From NCBI RefSeq assembly GCF_000243275.1, contig NZ_CM001437.1, positions 4,237,843 to 4,301,842 on the forward strand: a DNA stretch of 64,000 nt, in the 5' to 3' direction. This document shows positions 9,121 to 17,972 of the stretch, piece by piece (the stretch's first letter is position 1; every line of letters begins with the position of its first letter). The position numbers were made by a program, and so were the translations under genes. Source of the DNA: Myroides odoratus DSM 2801 (lineage in GTDB: Bacteria > Bacteroidota > Bacteroidia > Flavobacteriales > Flavobacteriaceae). The notes beneath the pieces are model-generated. The model worked only from the letters and a program-made list of their open reading frames with translations. It was not told the origin of the DNA and did no database searches.

Positions 9121-11766
9121 ATGAGTACGGAAGATAATTTGAATGAAGATATCCAGCCAAATAACCTAGAAAATGGGGAGTTTGTAGAAGATCATACGGA
9201 ATTACAAGAAGAAGAGGAAAAAGAAACGATTACCAAGGTTACGGGCATGTACAAGGAATGGTTCTTGGACTATGCCTCGTATGTTATTTTAGAACGTGCC
9301 GTACCTGCTATTGAAGATGGTTTTAAGCCTGTTCAGCGTCGTATCATGCATTCCATGAAGGAATTGGATGATGGACGATACAATAAAGTAGCCAATGTTG
9401 TTGGGCATACGATGCAGTATCACCCACACGGAGATGCAAGTATTGGAGATGCTATGGTGCAGTTAGGGCAAAAAGAATTGCTCATTGACATGCAAGGAAA
9501 CTGGGGAAATATCCTGACAGGAGATGGAGCAGCAGCTTCGCGTTATATCGAAGCGCGTCTAAGTAAGTTTGCTTTAGAGGTATTGTATTCGCCTAAAATT
9601 ACAGAATGGCAGCTGTCGTATGATGGTCGTCGTAATGAACCTGTGAATTTACCTGTAAAGTTTCCTTTGCTATTGGCACAAGGAGCGGAAGGGATTGCCG
9701 TAGGTTTATCGACGAAAGTATTGCCTCATAACTTCATCGAGCTGATTGATGCTTCAGTTAAAATTTTAAAAGGAAAACCGTTTACCTTATATCCCGATTT
9801 CCCAACGGAGGGAATTGCCGATGTATCTAATTATAACGATGGATTGCGTGGCGGACGTGTACGTGTGCGTGCGCGTATCTCGCAATTAGACAAGAATACC
9901 TTAGTGATTACGCAGATTCCTTTTTCAACGACTACGACTTCATTGATCGATAGTATATTGAAAGCCAATGAAAAAGGGAAATTAAAAATTAGAAAAATTG
10001 AAGACAATACAGCAGCAAATGTGGAAATCTTAATCCACTTGCCTCCTGGAACGTCTCCAGATAAAACAATTGATGCTTTATATGCCTTTACGGGATGTGA
10101 AACATCTATTGCGCCTTTAGCTTGTATCATTCAAGATAACAAACCGCTGTTTATTGGGGTTTCAGATATGCTAAAACGTTCAACACATCAAACGGTTGAT
10201 TTATTAAAGCAAGAGCTGGAAATCGAATTAGGGGAGTTAGAGGAAAGATGGCACTTTTTATCCTTAGAGCGTATTTTTATTGAAAATAGAATTTATCGCG
10301 CAATTGAGGAAGAAGAAACATGGGAAGGAGTGCTTTCATCGATTGATGAAGGGTTAAAGCCATTTGTTATCCATCTGAAGAGAGCAGTAACACAAGAGGA
10401 TATTATCCGATTGACCGAGATTCGAATCAAGCGTATTTCTCGTTTTGATATTGATAAGGCCAATCAGCAAATTGAATCCTTAGAAGGAGAAATCGAACAA
10501 GTGAAATACAATTTAGAACACTTGATTGATTTTGCTATCAAGTACTTTACTAATTTGAAAGAGAAATACGGTAAAGGAAGAGAACGCAAAACGGAATTGA
10601 GAAGTTTTGATACTATTGAAGCAACGAAAGTGGTTTTGAGAAACACGAAACTTTATGTCAATAGACAGGAAGGGTTCTTTGGAACTTCGTTGCGAAAAGA
10701 TGAATATGTTTGCGATTGTTCGGATATCGACGATATTATTGTCTTTTTACGCGATGGATCGATGGTGATTTCAAAGGTGGAAGAGAAGCGTTTTGTGGGG
10801 AAAGATATCATTCATATTGATGTATTTGCCAAAAACGATAAACGCACCATTTACAACTTGATTTACCGCGATGGAAAATCAGGCCCAACGTATATCAAGC
10901 GTTTTAACGTAATGAGTATTACCCGTGACAAAGTATACGATTTAACGCAAGGAAATGCAGGTTCTCAAATCTTGTATTTCTCTGCCAATCCTAATGGGGA
11001 AGCAGAAGTCGTAACGATTTTATTGCGTCAATTGAGTAATGTCAAGAAATTGAAATTTGATGTTGATTTCGCGGACCTCTTAATTAAAGGACGTATCGCA
11101 AAAGGAAACCTGGTAACGAAATATGCCATCAAGAAAATTGAACTCAAAGAAAAGGGAATTTCTACCTTGCGTCCGCGCAAAATTTGGTATGATGATACAG
11201 TAAGAAGGTTGAATGTTGAAGGAAGAGGGGATTTACTTGGAGAATTCAAACCAGAAGATCGCTTGTTGATCATCACCCAAAGTGGAAGAGTCAAAACAGT
11301 AGTTCCTGAATTGACTACGCATTTTGAGGAAGACATGATTGTATTGGAAAAATGGAAACCAACAAAACCTATTTCTGCTATTTATTATGATGGCGAAAAA
11401 GCAAGATACTATGTGAAGCGATTTGTGGTTGAAAATGAAAATAGAGAAGATGTGTTTATTTCTGAACATGAGAATTCAAAATTGGAATTGATTTCAACGG
11501 ATTATCGCCCAGTAGTAGAGGTTGTTTTCTCTAAAGTAAAAGGAGTACAGAAAGAAAACTTAGTTCTTGATTTAGAGCAATTTATAACGATTAAGGGAAT
11601 TAAAGCTTTAGGTAACCAATTAACGGCTGACAAAGTAAAACAAATTGATCATTTGGAATCTTTACCCTATGAAGAAGTAGTGGAAGAGGAGGAAGTAATT
11701 ACCTATGATGTAGAGAATTTGCCAGATGTTAATATAGATGAAGACGGACAAAGTAGCTTGTTTTAA
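9121..11766 (+). CDS. parC: DNA topoisomerase IV subunit A (ParC-like)
   Basis: 881 residues. After an acidic N-terminal extension of about 35 residues comes the winged-helix cleavage domain, with the catalytic tyrosine at about residue 142 (SRYIEARLSK). The quinolone-determining region reads HPHGDASIGDAMV, so the position equivalent to E. coli ParC Ser80 is Ala. I believe this is natural in Bacteroidota rather than an acquired change. A coiled-coil region and a divergent C-terminal beta-propeller follow; no QRRGGKG-type GyrA box was seen, which separates it from gyrA at 52774. The C-terminus is strongly acidic. It is cotranscribed with parE. Confidence 0.93.
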   Translation: MSTEDNLNEDIQPNNLENGEFVEDHTELQEEEEKETITKVTGMYKEWFLDYASYVILERAVPAIEDGFKPVQRRIMHSMKELDDGRYNKVANVVGHTMQYHPHGDASIGDAMVQLGQKELLIDMQGNWGNILTGDGAAASRYIEARLSKFALEVLYSPKITEWQLSYDGRRNEPVNLPVKFPLLLAQGAEGIAVGLSTKVLPHNFIELIDASVKILKGKPFTLYPDFPTEGIADVSNYNDGLRGGRVRVRARISQLDKNTLVITQIPFSTTTTSLIDSILKANEKGKLKIRKIEDNTAANVEILIHLPPGTSPDKTIDALYAFTGCETSIAPLACIIQDNKPLFIGVSDMLKRSTHQTVDLLKQELEIELGELEERWHFLSLERIFIENRIYRAIEEEETWEGVLSSIDEGLKPFVIHLKRAVTQEDIIRLTEIRIKRISRFDIDKANQQIESLEGEIEQVKYNLEHLIDFAIKYFTNLKEKYGKGRERKTELRSFDTIEATKVVLRNTKLYVNRQEGFFGTSLRKDEYVCDCSDIDDIIVFLRDGSMVISKVEEKRFVGKDIIHIDVFAKNDKRTIYNLIYRDGKSGPTYIKRFNVMSITRDKVYDLTQGNAGSQILYFSANPNGEAEVVTILLRQLSNVKKLKFDVDFADLLIKGRIAKGNLVTKYAIKKIELKEKGISTLRPRKIWYDDTVRRLNVEGRGDLLGEFKPEDRLLIITQSGRVKTVVPELTTHFEEDMIVLEKWKPTKPISAIYYDGEKARYYVKRFVVENENREDVFISEHENSKLELISTDYRPVVEVVFSKVKGVQKENLVLDLEQFITIKGIKALGNQLTADKVKQIDHLESLPYEEVVEEEEVITYDVENLPDVNIDEDGQSSLF

Positions 11767-11837
11767 AGTGATATTAAATTAAAAGTATTTATCGCGTCCT
11801 ACAGCAAATTAATAATAACTCAATTAAATTTAAGAGG

Positions 11838-12755
11838 ATGAAGTGGAGATTTTGTGTACTATGTAGTTGTGCGGTTGTAATGACAATCAGTACTTCATAT
11901 GGCCAGACGGTGTCAGATGATCATTTATTTGAAAATACAACTGTCCATTCTTTAACTGAACGATGGGATTTATCATCGACAGCTAAAAGGAAAACATTTA
12001 CGATTTCTCCATATAAGCCTATTTATCTTTTACCAGCCCGATGGACGAGTAAGCCCAATATGCAGCCCTTCAGTTATAGTGAACATATGGGACAACCACA
12101 AGCTGTTGATTATAATCGGGTAGAAGCTCGTTTTCAATTGAGTTTCAAGACCAAAGTTACAGAAGGTTTGCTATTTGGAAAAGGAGATGTCTGGTTGGCA
12201 TTTACGCAAACTGCCAATTGGCAAGTGTACAATGGGGAGATTTCTAGACCTTTTAGGGAACTAAATTATGAACCAGAAGTTATCTTCAATTATCCTTTAA
12301 ATTTGTCAATTGGGAATTTTAAGGTTAAAATGGCTGGGTTTGCGTTTAATCATCAATCCAATGGAAAAAGCGAACCTACTTCACGAAGTTGGAATCGTGT
12401 TATTATGCATGCAGGAATGGAATATAACCAATGGACATTCATGCTCAAACCTTGGATTCGATTAGGTGAAAAAAATAAGACTGATGATAATGCACTTATT
12501 ACAGAGTATTATGGAAAGGGGGAGCTGACTGTTGCCTATCAACATAACGGACAAGTGTTGACCTTTATGACACGCAATAATATGCGTTTGAATTCTCGTT
12601 ATAAAGGATTTCATGAGTTGACTTATACGTATCCTATTAAGAACAATCTCAAGGCTTTCTTTGTGGTTAATAATGGATACGGAGAGTCACTAATTGATTA
12701 CAACTGGAATCAAACCACCATTGGTATTGGTATTTCTCTAATGGAATGGTATTAA
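11838..12755 (+). CDS. pldA: Outer-membrane phospholipase A (OMPLA/PldA)
   Basis: 305 residues with a signal peptide ending near YGQ (residue ~23), then a beta-barrel. The catalytic triad of OMPLA is visible as NHQSNG (His172, Ser174) and SWNR (Asn186). The spacing of 2 and 12 residues equals that of His142, Ser144 and Asn156 in the E. coli enzyme. The protein ends in a barrel-like strand. By family it is a calcium-dependent phospholipase that hydrolyses lipids misplaced in the outer leaflet. It is a single-gene unit ending in a hairpin at 12773. Confidence 0.92.
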   Translation: MKWRFCVLCSCAVVMTISTSYGQTVSDDHLFENTTVHSLTERWDLSSTAKRKTFTISPYKPIYLLPARWTSKPNMQPFSYSEHMGQPQAVDYNRVEARFQLSFKTKVTEGLLFGKGDVWLAFTQTANWQVYNGEISRPFRELNYEPEVIFNYPLNLSIGNFKVKMAGFAFNHQSNGKSEPTSRSWNRVIMHAGMEYNQWTFMLKPWIRLGEKNKTDDNALITEYYGKGELTVAYQHNGQVLTFMTRNNMRLNSRYKGFHELTYTYPIKNNLKAFFVVNNGYGESLIDYNWNQTTIGIGISLMEWY

Positions 12756-12772
12756 AATATAGACATAAAAAG

Positions 12773-12802
12773 AAAAGGAGAGCGAAATCGCTCTCCTTTT
12801 TT
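12773..12802 (+). terminator. Rho-independent terminator after pldA
   Basis: The 13-bp stem AAAAGGAGAGCGA/TCGCTCTCCTTTT has a minimal loop and continues into a T-run. It lies between pldA and a convergent gene, so it may work in both directions. Confidence 0.85.
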
Positions 12803-12831
12803 GTATACATTCAATGTTAAATCATAATTAG

Positions 12832-13263
12832 TTATCCTTGTTTTGGACGAACTCCACTAATAATAGCCGTTACTAATACGATAGAATAGGCCCACATCAA
12901 CCAAGAACCAAAAGAAGCAGCTCTCGTTGCTGGCATATTGGGAAAGATTGCCTCGAAAAACTGAATGGCAAATGTATCGATAAGCATACCTGGTAATACC
13001 AAAAGAATTCCTGCTGCTGTTTTTTCAAATCCGATTAAATTGAATTTCTTAAAAGTGAATAAAGAAAGGAAAATCATGGAAGGAACGACAATTAGATACA
13101 AGATGGATAAAATTGTAGGAGACTCCGTAAGGAAAAAGAATTGTCCAGCGAAACGAAATGCTAAAGTAGCTAGAAGCCAAACTAAAAATCCAATAGAAAG
13201 AATGGGAAAGATAAACGAGGGTGTTGCTTTGTTCATGTTTGCTGTTTTGATACGATACAACAT
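12832..13263 (-). CDS. Small four-helix membrane protein (DUF5367-like)
   Basis: 143 residues with four hydrophobic segments (about 17-40, 50-68, 82-100 and 118-138). It resembles DUF5367-type Bacteroidota membrane proteins (FLVWLLATLAFRFAGQFFF), but I am recalling that family and cannot confirm it. The function is unknown. An internal ATG at 13236 would give 134 residues starting MNKATPSF and could be the real start. It is convergent with pldA and sits alone. Confidence 0.7.
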   Translation of the reverse strand: MLYRIKTANMNKATPSFIFPILSIGFLVWLLATLAFRFAGQFFFLTESPTILSILYLIVVPSMIFLSLFTFKKFNLIGFEKTAAGILLVLPGMLIDTFAIQFFEAIFPNMPATRAASFGSWLMWAYSIVLVTAIISGVRPKQG

Positions 13264-13412
13264 TAGTTACCAACTGTAGCTTTTGTTTTTCTCTTCTTTT
13301 CTTGTGTCAAAAGAGTCTCTTTTTAAGCTTAGTAGGGTGATATGTTGATCTCAATTTTATAGAACGAAAGTAAAAAAAAAAACAAGAATAAATCGATTCG
13401 TATAAGGCTAGA

Positions 13413-13451
13413 AATAAAAAAAACGACGATAAAATAGGCTTTTATCGTCGT
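13413..13451 (-). terminator. Terminator of the hemN operon (minus strand)
   Basis: The 12-bp stem ACGACGATAAAA/TTTTATCGTCGT is followed on the minus strand by a run of seven T. It ends the hemN-small membrane protein unit. Confidence 0.8.
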
Positions 13452-13507
13452 CTTGTTATTTTAATAGTAGATCCTTTGCCCTAAGGACACAAAGCTACTT
13501 ATATTAC

Positions 13508-13708
13508 TTACTTTCCTTTTTCTAAATCTTGTTGTTTGGCAGCCTTCTTCAATGAAAATATCAAATAGCAGAAGAAAACTAAAAAGGCTAAAAAGGAAAA
13601 CCAATTGACTTGGATCGACCATAATTGATCGATATCCAATTGATAAATGCCATATACAAGTAGCAACAAAACAAGATAGGTGGTTATTTTTTCAATTTTT
13701 TTATTCAT
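13508..13708 (-). CDS. Small two-helix membrane protein
   Basis: 66 residues: a charged N-terminus (MNKKIEKIT), hydrophobic segments at about 9-24 and 36-53, then a short charged tail (KKAAKQQDLEKGK). It starts 8 bp after the hemN stop and precedes a minus-strand terminator, so it is the second gene of the hemN operon. I do not recognise the family. The clean start, stop and operon position support a real gene. Confidence 0.6.
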   Translation of the reverse strand: MNKKIEKITTYLVLLLLVYGIYQLDIDQLWSIQVNWFSFLAFLVFFCYLIFSLKKAAKQQDLEKGK

Positions 13709-13716
13709 AGTATAGC

Positions 13717-15078
13717 TTAAATAGTCATAGAAAATAAAGCGCGTTCAGGTTTATTGCGTTGTAAGCGCAAATCCAACGCCATACAAATGTTGCGTACAAA
13801 GGCACGGCCTAATTTGTTGATGGTAATTACATTGTTTTGAATGGTAATTAGCTGGTCATTTTCCATCTCTTTTAATTCCTCTAACATAGGAGTAAAATCA
13901 ATCAAATGTAAATCGCTAGTTAAATCCGTTTGTAAATTACACATTAAATGTAGGATATGTTTTCTAATTATCAAATCTTCTTCATTTAAAATGTGTCCTT
14001 TGACTACTGGAATTTCATTATTTGCTAAAGCTTCGTAGTAGGCTCCTATATTTTTTTCATTTTGAGCGAAGGCAGTCCAACTATCACTAATAGAAGATAC
14101 CCCTAAACCAATCATTAAATCTGTTTTAGAAGAAGTATATCCCATAAAGTTTCGATGAATGCTATTGGTATTCATTGCTTTGTATAAAGAATCTGTTTTC
14201 AATGCAAAATGATCCATACCAATTTCAATGTAGCCTTTTTCTTCTAACAAGTTTTTGCCAATTTCGTATAGCTTTCTTTTTTCTTCATCTTTTGGTACAT
14301 CCTCATCCTTGAATCCGCGTTGCCCATTTCCTTTGATCCAAGGCACATGTGCATAGCTGTAAAAAGCCAAACGATCAGGTGAGAGCGATTTCGTTTTCTC
14401 AATCGTATCAATTACGTGCTCAATTTGTTGAAAAGGCAGACCAAATATAATATCGTGGGAAATAGAAGTATACCCCATTTCCTTGGCCCAAAGAGTTACT
14501 TTAGCGACATCGTGAAACGTTTGATTACGATTTATGGCCTTCTGTATCTCGCGATTATAATCTTGTACGCCAAAGCTAACTCTTCGAAAACCGAGGTTAT
14601 ATAAAGTTTGTAAATGTTCTCTTGTGGTATTATTAGGGTGCCCTTCGAAACTAAATTCATAACCCTCTGCTTTGATTCCACGGGATAAGATACCTTCAAT
14701 TAAGGTTTGCAAGTGCGCAGGAGCAAAGAAAGTAGGGGTTCCACCTCCAAGGTGAATTTCCTTGATGATGGGTTTGTCAACTAAAATATTACAATACAAC
14801 TCCCATTCCTTTAGTATGGCTTGGATATAAGGAACTTCAACGTCATGGCGTTTGGTGATGTGTTTATGACAACCACAAAACGTACATAAACTCTCGCAAT
14901 AAGGTAAGTGTATGTATAGACTAATACCTTCTTGTTCATTGGTTTGATCAAAGGTCTCCTTTACGCTTTTCAACCATTTATCACGGGAAAAACTTGTTTC
15001 GTCCCAATAGGGTACAGTAGGATAACTCGTATAACGAGGTCCTGGTACGTTGTATTTTTGTATCAGAGGGGTAGCCAT
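13717..15078 (-). CDS. hemN: Oxygen-independent coproporphyrinogen III oxidase
   Basis: 453 residues from ATG 15078 (MATPLIQKYN), the usual HemN length. This radical-SAM enzyme converts coproporphyrinogen III to protoporphyrinogen IX without oxygen. The 4Fe-4S motif is CESLCTFCGC (Cys61, Cys65, Cys68), preceded by YIHLPY. GPRYTSYPT near the N-terminus and LGGGTPTFF further on are typical of HemN proper rather than HemW. The frame is open to an ATG at 15114, but the -7 box at 15096-15103 lies inside that extension, so 15078 is preferred. It heads an operon with the small membrane protein. Confidence 0.95.
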   Translation of the reverse strand: MATPLIQKYNVPGPRYTSYPTVPYWDETSFSRDKWLKSVKETFDQTNEQEGISLYIHLPYCESLCTFCGCHKHITKRHDVEVPYIQAILKEWELYCNILVDKPIIKEIHLGGGTPTFFAPAHLQTLIEGILSRGIKAEGYEFSFEGHPNNTTREHLQTLYNLGFRRVSFGVQDYNREIQKAINRNQTFHDVAKVTLWAKEMGYTSISHDIIFGLPFQQIEHVIDTIEKTKSLSPDRLAFYSYAHVPWIKGNGQRGFKDEDVPKDEEKRKLYEIGKNLLEEKGYIEIGMDHFALKTDSLYKAMNTNSIHRNFMGYTSSKTDLMIGLGVSSISDSWTAFAQNEKNIGAYYEALANNEIPVVKGHILNEEDLIIRKHILHLMCNLQTDLTSDLHLIDFTPMLEELKEMENDQLITIQNNVITINKLGRAFVRNICMALDLRLQRNKPERALFSMTI

Positions 15079-15084
15079 TTTTCG

Positions 15085-15103
15085 TATATTTGTAACAAAT
15101 GTA
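15085..15103. promoter_or_regulatory. Overlapping divergent -7 boxes, hemN / rhodanese
   Basis: Plus strand 15085-15092 reads TATATTTG (toward the rhodanese gene at 15170). Minus strand 15103-15096 reads TACATTTG (toward hemN at 15078). The boxes are 3 bp apart and create the palindrome ATTTGT-A-ACAAAT. Two polymerases could hardly bind at once. Confidence 0.55.
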
Positions 15104-15169
15104 ACAGGAATCAAAATGAATAATACTGATATTTGTCACTTGATTAGAAAAATTTAGATTAAAAATAAG

Positions 15170-15544
15170 ATGAAGAATATAATTTTAACAGCTATCTTAC
15201 TAATGTTTTCATTTTTTAAGGTTAGTGCTCAGGAAGTTAAAGCGAAAGAATTAGTAAATCCAACCACTTTTGAATCGCAAATTGCGAATAAAAAAGTACA
15301 GCTAATCGATGTGCGTACGCCAAAAGAATACAAAGAAGGTACGATTTTGAATGCCGTCAATATTGATTTTTTAGACGAAAGCTTTTCAAAAAATATCAAA
15401 CAATTGGATAAAAAACAACCCGTTTATATCTTTTGTCAATCTGGGAAGAGAAGTGCAGTTGCAGCTGAAAAAATGCAAGAAGCAGGATTTGATGTCATTG
15501 AATTAGCTGGAGGCTATAAAGCGTGGAAAGCTGAAAAAGACTAG
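15170..15544 (+). CDS. Periplasmic rhodanese-like protein
   Basis: 124 residues: a signal peptide (residues 1-20, ending KVSA) and a single rhodanese domain. IDVRTPKEYKEGTI is at about 46-59, and the active-site loop CQSGKRSA starts at Cys89, the residue that carries persulfide sulfur in active members. This form is common in Bacteroidota and would act in the periplasm. The substrate is not known. It is divergent from hemN with a shared promoter region and a leader of about 70 bases. Confidence 0.9.
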   Translation: MKNIILTAILLMFSFFKVSAQEVKAKELVNPTTFESQIANKKVQLIDVRTPKEYKEGTILNAVNIDFLDESFSKNIKQLDKKQPVYIFCQSGKRSAVAAEKMQEAGFDVIELAGGYKAWKAEKD

Positions 15545-15599
15545 GTTTAATTTATCAATTATTTAAGAATTGATGGCAGTAGATGATGGAAAAAAATGT

Positions 15600-15607
15600 T
15601 ATTTTTG
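15600..15607 (+). promoter_or_regulatory. -7 box for the DUF4834 gene
   Basis: TATTTTTG matches TAnnTTTG and lies 16 bp before the ATG at 15624. Confidence 0.45.
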
Positions 15608-15623
15608 AAAAAAAAGGTAAAGT

Positions 15624-15917
15624 ATGGATATAGCATCATTTGGAAGTTTTTTAAGAACCTTAGTCATCATTGTAGTGATTTATTATGCTTTTAAATTTGC
15701 GATGCGTTATTTATTTCCACTTTTTGTCTATAAAATGGCAAAAAAAGTAGAACGAAATTTTCAACAGCAACAGCAAGATTTTTATCAACAAAATAATAGA
15801 TCAACTCAAGAAGAACCTAATTATACGAATCAATCGTCAGAAGGGAAGGACAAATTTCCACGTTCAACCAAAGTAGTTGGCGAGTATATTGATTTTGAAG
15901 AGATTGAAAAAAAATAA
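15624..15917 (+). CDS. DUF4834 family protein
   Basis: 97 residues: a short N-terminus, one membrane helix (about 10-32), a basic and glutamine-rich stretch (VERNFQQQQQDFY), and a conserved C-terminal motif ending GEYIDFEEIEKK. This matches the Bacteroidota DUF4834 family, whose function is unknown. Its last 84 coding bases and terminator are duplicated at 17701-17814, where the copy is headless. It converges on the lipoprotein gene at 16104. Confidence 0.85.
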   Translation: MDIASFGSFLRTLVIIVVIYYAFKFAMRYLFPLFVYKMAKKVERNFQQQQQDFYQQNNRSTQEEPNYTNQSSEGKDKFPRSTKVVGEYIDFEEIEKK

Positions 15918-16621
15918 TGTAAAGCTCCTTTTATAGGAGCTTTTTTTATGCTGTTTGTTAATGGGGGTTTCAAGTAGTATCAATAGGAGAGTGCCTCCTA
16001 TTTAGATTCATGGATAAGGTATAGGAGTGGTTAGAGCTAGAAATAAGCTGTACTTTGTTTAACTTAACACTCTTTTGTCAATTAGTTGTATTGTTTAAAG
16101 TGTTTAAAGAGGACTGTTAATCGTCATTCTATCTATCTGCTCGATTACTTCTGACATATCTTCTCCAAAAAAGTCATGTGCCTTTGCTACTTCATATAGT
16201 TCAGGATAGTTTAGGGCAATACCAATAAAAGTGTAAGGAGAAATCTTTGTTTCGCTCGGTGGGAGATGTAATTCTAAAAGAGAAGTATACACCCAAATCA
16301 TAGCACGTTCTTCGGGTGTGTAAAAAGGCTCTCGTTCTGTCAAATAGTTATGTACTTCGCTGTAATCTGCAGCATATTCGTTTGGAATATACTTTGTTGT
16401 CATTTGAATAAAATAGTAATTCAAAGGTACTCGAATATAAGCTTCATCTTCTTTGGCTAATTCCACAGCCGCAGCTAACATTTTTTTCTTTACAATTAAT
16501 TTTCCGTCAAATCCGCGAGAAAAGAATAGACGATCATACATGCGATAATCCCAGCCTTCACGTGAAAGTTCACTCATCTTTTTGTATTCCTCCATGTATT
16601 TTGTTTGGATTCTTTGGTATA
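15833..16621. repeat. Tandem duplication, left copy
   Basis: This 789-bp block contains the 3' end of the DUF4834 gene, its terminator, the intergenic region and the 3' 40% of the lipoprotein gene at 16104. It recurs at 17700-18490 with very high identity, with mostly single-base differences and a 2-bp indel. Homology stops abruptly at both ends. Confidence 0.9.
15921..15947 (+). terminator. Terminator after DUF4834 gene (copy 1)
   Basis: The stem AAAGCTCC/GGAGCTTT is followed by a T-run, 3 bp after the stop. A near-identical second copy is at 17788. Confidence 0.85.
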
Positions 16622-17396
16622 GATTTTCGTAATCTAATGGGAAATTTTCATAATTAGCATATTCAACTAGCAGTGTAGAAAAAGAAGAAAAATAGATGTA
16701 ATTTAATGCAGCTTTACTTTTGTGAAAAATATAATTGTTACTAGATATATCTAGATTGCTAATAATGTAAATATAGTAGGATTCTCCAAAATCATCTTTT
16801 TTTTCCAGAATAGTCTTTATACCATCAATGTAGTATCTGTTTTTTAGATTAAATATAAAATTTGGATAGGAAAATCGAATAAAGGGAACTTTCTCATATA
16901 AATCATTAGTATGTAACTTGGGAGAGAAAATTAAAAAATCACCAATGACTGTAACTCTTGGATTGTTGGATTGATCTTCATAGATATTAACACCAAATAC
17001 TTCCTGTATGCCTTGAGAAAAAGTCAATTCATCTGGAAATTGGAAACCATGATTCTTTAATCCTTCATAATATAACTCATTTAATAAATTGAGATCACTC
17101 AGACGATATTCAGATTCTTCATACCCATAAGCGGGTGGTTCGTTTAATCCTGCATATTCTATTCGTTCCATGGCTTCTTGATATTTTGTTTCTCTTCCTT
17201 TCATAACTTCTCTAAATAATGAATCTTCACTAGCCACATATTGAGGTAAATCTTGCCAATGAATCTTCTCTTTTTTTAACTCTTTATTTTTTTCTTCTTT
17301 TAACTCTAATTCAATTTGATCTGATGATGTTTGTTGTTCTCTACAAGTAAATAAACTCAAACTCAATAGTAAAAATGCTATGTTTTTTGTCATCAT
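16104..17396 (-). CDS. Lipoprotein, candidate immunity protein (copy B)
   Basis: 430 residues with a lipoprotein signal (LLLSLSLFTC, Cys18). I do not recognise the family. The first ~255 residues are only moderately similar (roughly 40% by eye) to the paralogue at 17973. Shared points include LYYxGLK, GFQFP, SPK and NYIFH. From YQRIQTKYMEEY to the end (about 172 residues) the two differ at only two positions. It starts 3 bp after a truncated cysteine-peptidase-like ORF on the same strand, an arrangement typical of an effector gene followed by its immunity gene. A periplasmic lipoprotein would suit immunity against a peptidoglycan-cutting toxin. This role is inference. Confidence 0.7.
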   Translation of the reverse strand: MMTKNIAFLLLSLSLFTCREQQTSSDQIELELKEEKNKELKKEKIHWQDLPQYVASEDSLFREVMKGRETKYQEAMERIEYAGLNEPPAYGYEESEYRLSDLNLLNELYYEGLKNHGFQFPDELTFSQGIQEVFGVNIYEDQSNNPRVTVIGDFLIFSPKLHTNDLYEKVPFIRFSYPNFIFNLKNRYYIDGIKTILEKKDDFGESYYIYIISNLDISSNNYIFHKSKAALNYIYFSSFSTLLVEYANYENFPLDYENLYQRIQTKYMEEYKKMSELSREGWDYRMYDRLFFSRGFDGKLIVKKKMLAAAVELAKEDEAYIRVPLNYYFIQMTTKYIPNEYAADYSEVHNYLTEREPFYTPEERAMIWVYTSLLELHLPPSETKISPYTFIGIALNYPELYEVAKAHDFFGEDMSEVIEQIDRMTINSPL

Positions 17397-17399
17397 TTT

Positions 17400-17738
17400 T
17401 TATTTTAATTTTTTACTATACCCTTTTGGACGATAATAACCAATCCATCCTATATGTCCTTGTAAGGCTTTGCCTTTTAGTAAATAATAAGACACTCGAC
17501 TATGATTATTATCGGTTCCTAATTCTTTGATTTTAGATTTTTCAGTATCATTCAAATAAGGAAATTTTGTGTTTACATGGGTGTCCATATCTGCACTTTT
17601 TGTTAAAGCTTCTAATATTGTAACTATTCCATTCGCTTTATTATATTCATATACAATGCCACAATGACCATTTAAAGGAGAGCTACTCCATACAAAAATA
17701 TCGTCAGAAGGGAAGGGGAAATTTCCACGTTCGACCAA
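17400..17738 (-). pseudogene. NlpC/P60- or CHAP-like peptidase, 3' fragment
   Basis: The open frame has no ATG; the first possible start is a TTG at 17738. The first 13 codons are antisense to the duplicated DUF4834 tail, and the native sequence begins at IFVW (about 17699). What remains, about 100 residues, looks like the C-terminal half of a papain-like amidase domain: IFVW, then GHCGIVYEYN with the likely catalytic His, then VTILEA, and a terminal WIGYYRP strand. The N-terminal part with the catalytic Cys is missing, so it should be inactive. It lies directly upstream of the lipoprotein gene at 16104. The interpretation as an orphan toxin C-terminus is inferred. Confidence 0.6.
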
Positions 17739-17784
17739 AGTAGTTGGCGAGTATATTGATTTTGAAGAGATTGAAAAAAAATAA
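17701..17784 (+). pseudogene. DUF4834 gene 3' remnant
   Basis: Encodes the last 27 residues of the DUF4834 protein (SSEGKGKFPRSTKVV onward) with one change from the intact copy, and the same stop codon. There is no start and no upstream coding part, so it is a by-product of the duplication. Confidence 0.85.
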
Positions 17785-17787
17785 CGT

Positions 17788-17814
17788 AAAGCTCCTTTTG
17801 TAGGAGCTTTTTTT
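17788..17814 (+). terminator. Terminator copy 2 (duplicated)
   Basis: The stem AAAGCTCC/GGAGCTTT followed by a T-run, copied with the DUF4834 gene tail. No plus-strand gene now needs it. Confidence 0.7.
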
Positions 17815-17972
17815 ATGTTGTTTGTTTATGGGAGAGGCAAGTAGTATCAATAGGAGAGTGCCTCAGATTTAGATTCATGGATAAAGTATAAGGGTGGTTT
17901 GGACTAAAAATAAGCCCTACTTTGTTTAGCAACACTCTTTTGTCAATTAGCTCTTTTGTTTGTTTAAAGTGT

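Noticed and set aside
9400..9460. Ala at the ParC position equivalent to E. coli Ser80, as a quinolone-resistance change
   Set aside because: HPHGDAS-type sequence is, to my knowledge, usual in Bacteroidota ParC; GyrA keeps Ser and Asp at its resistance positions.
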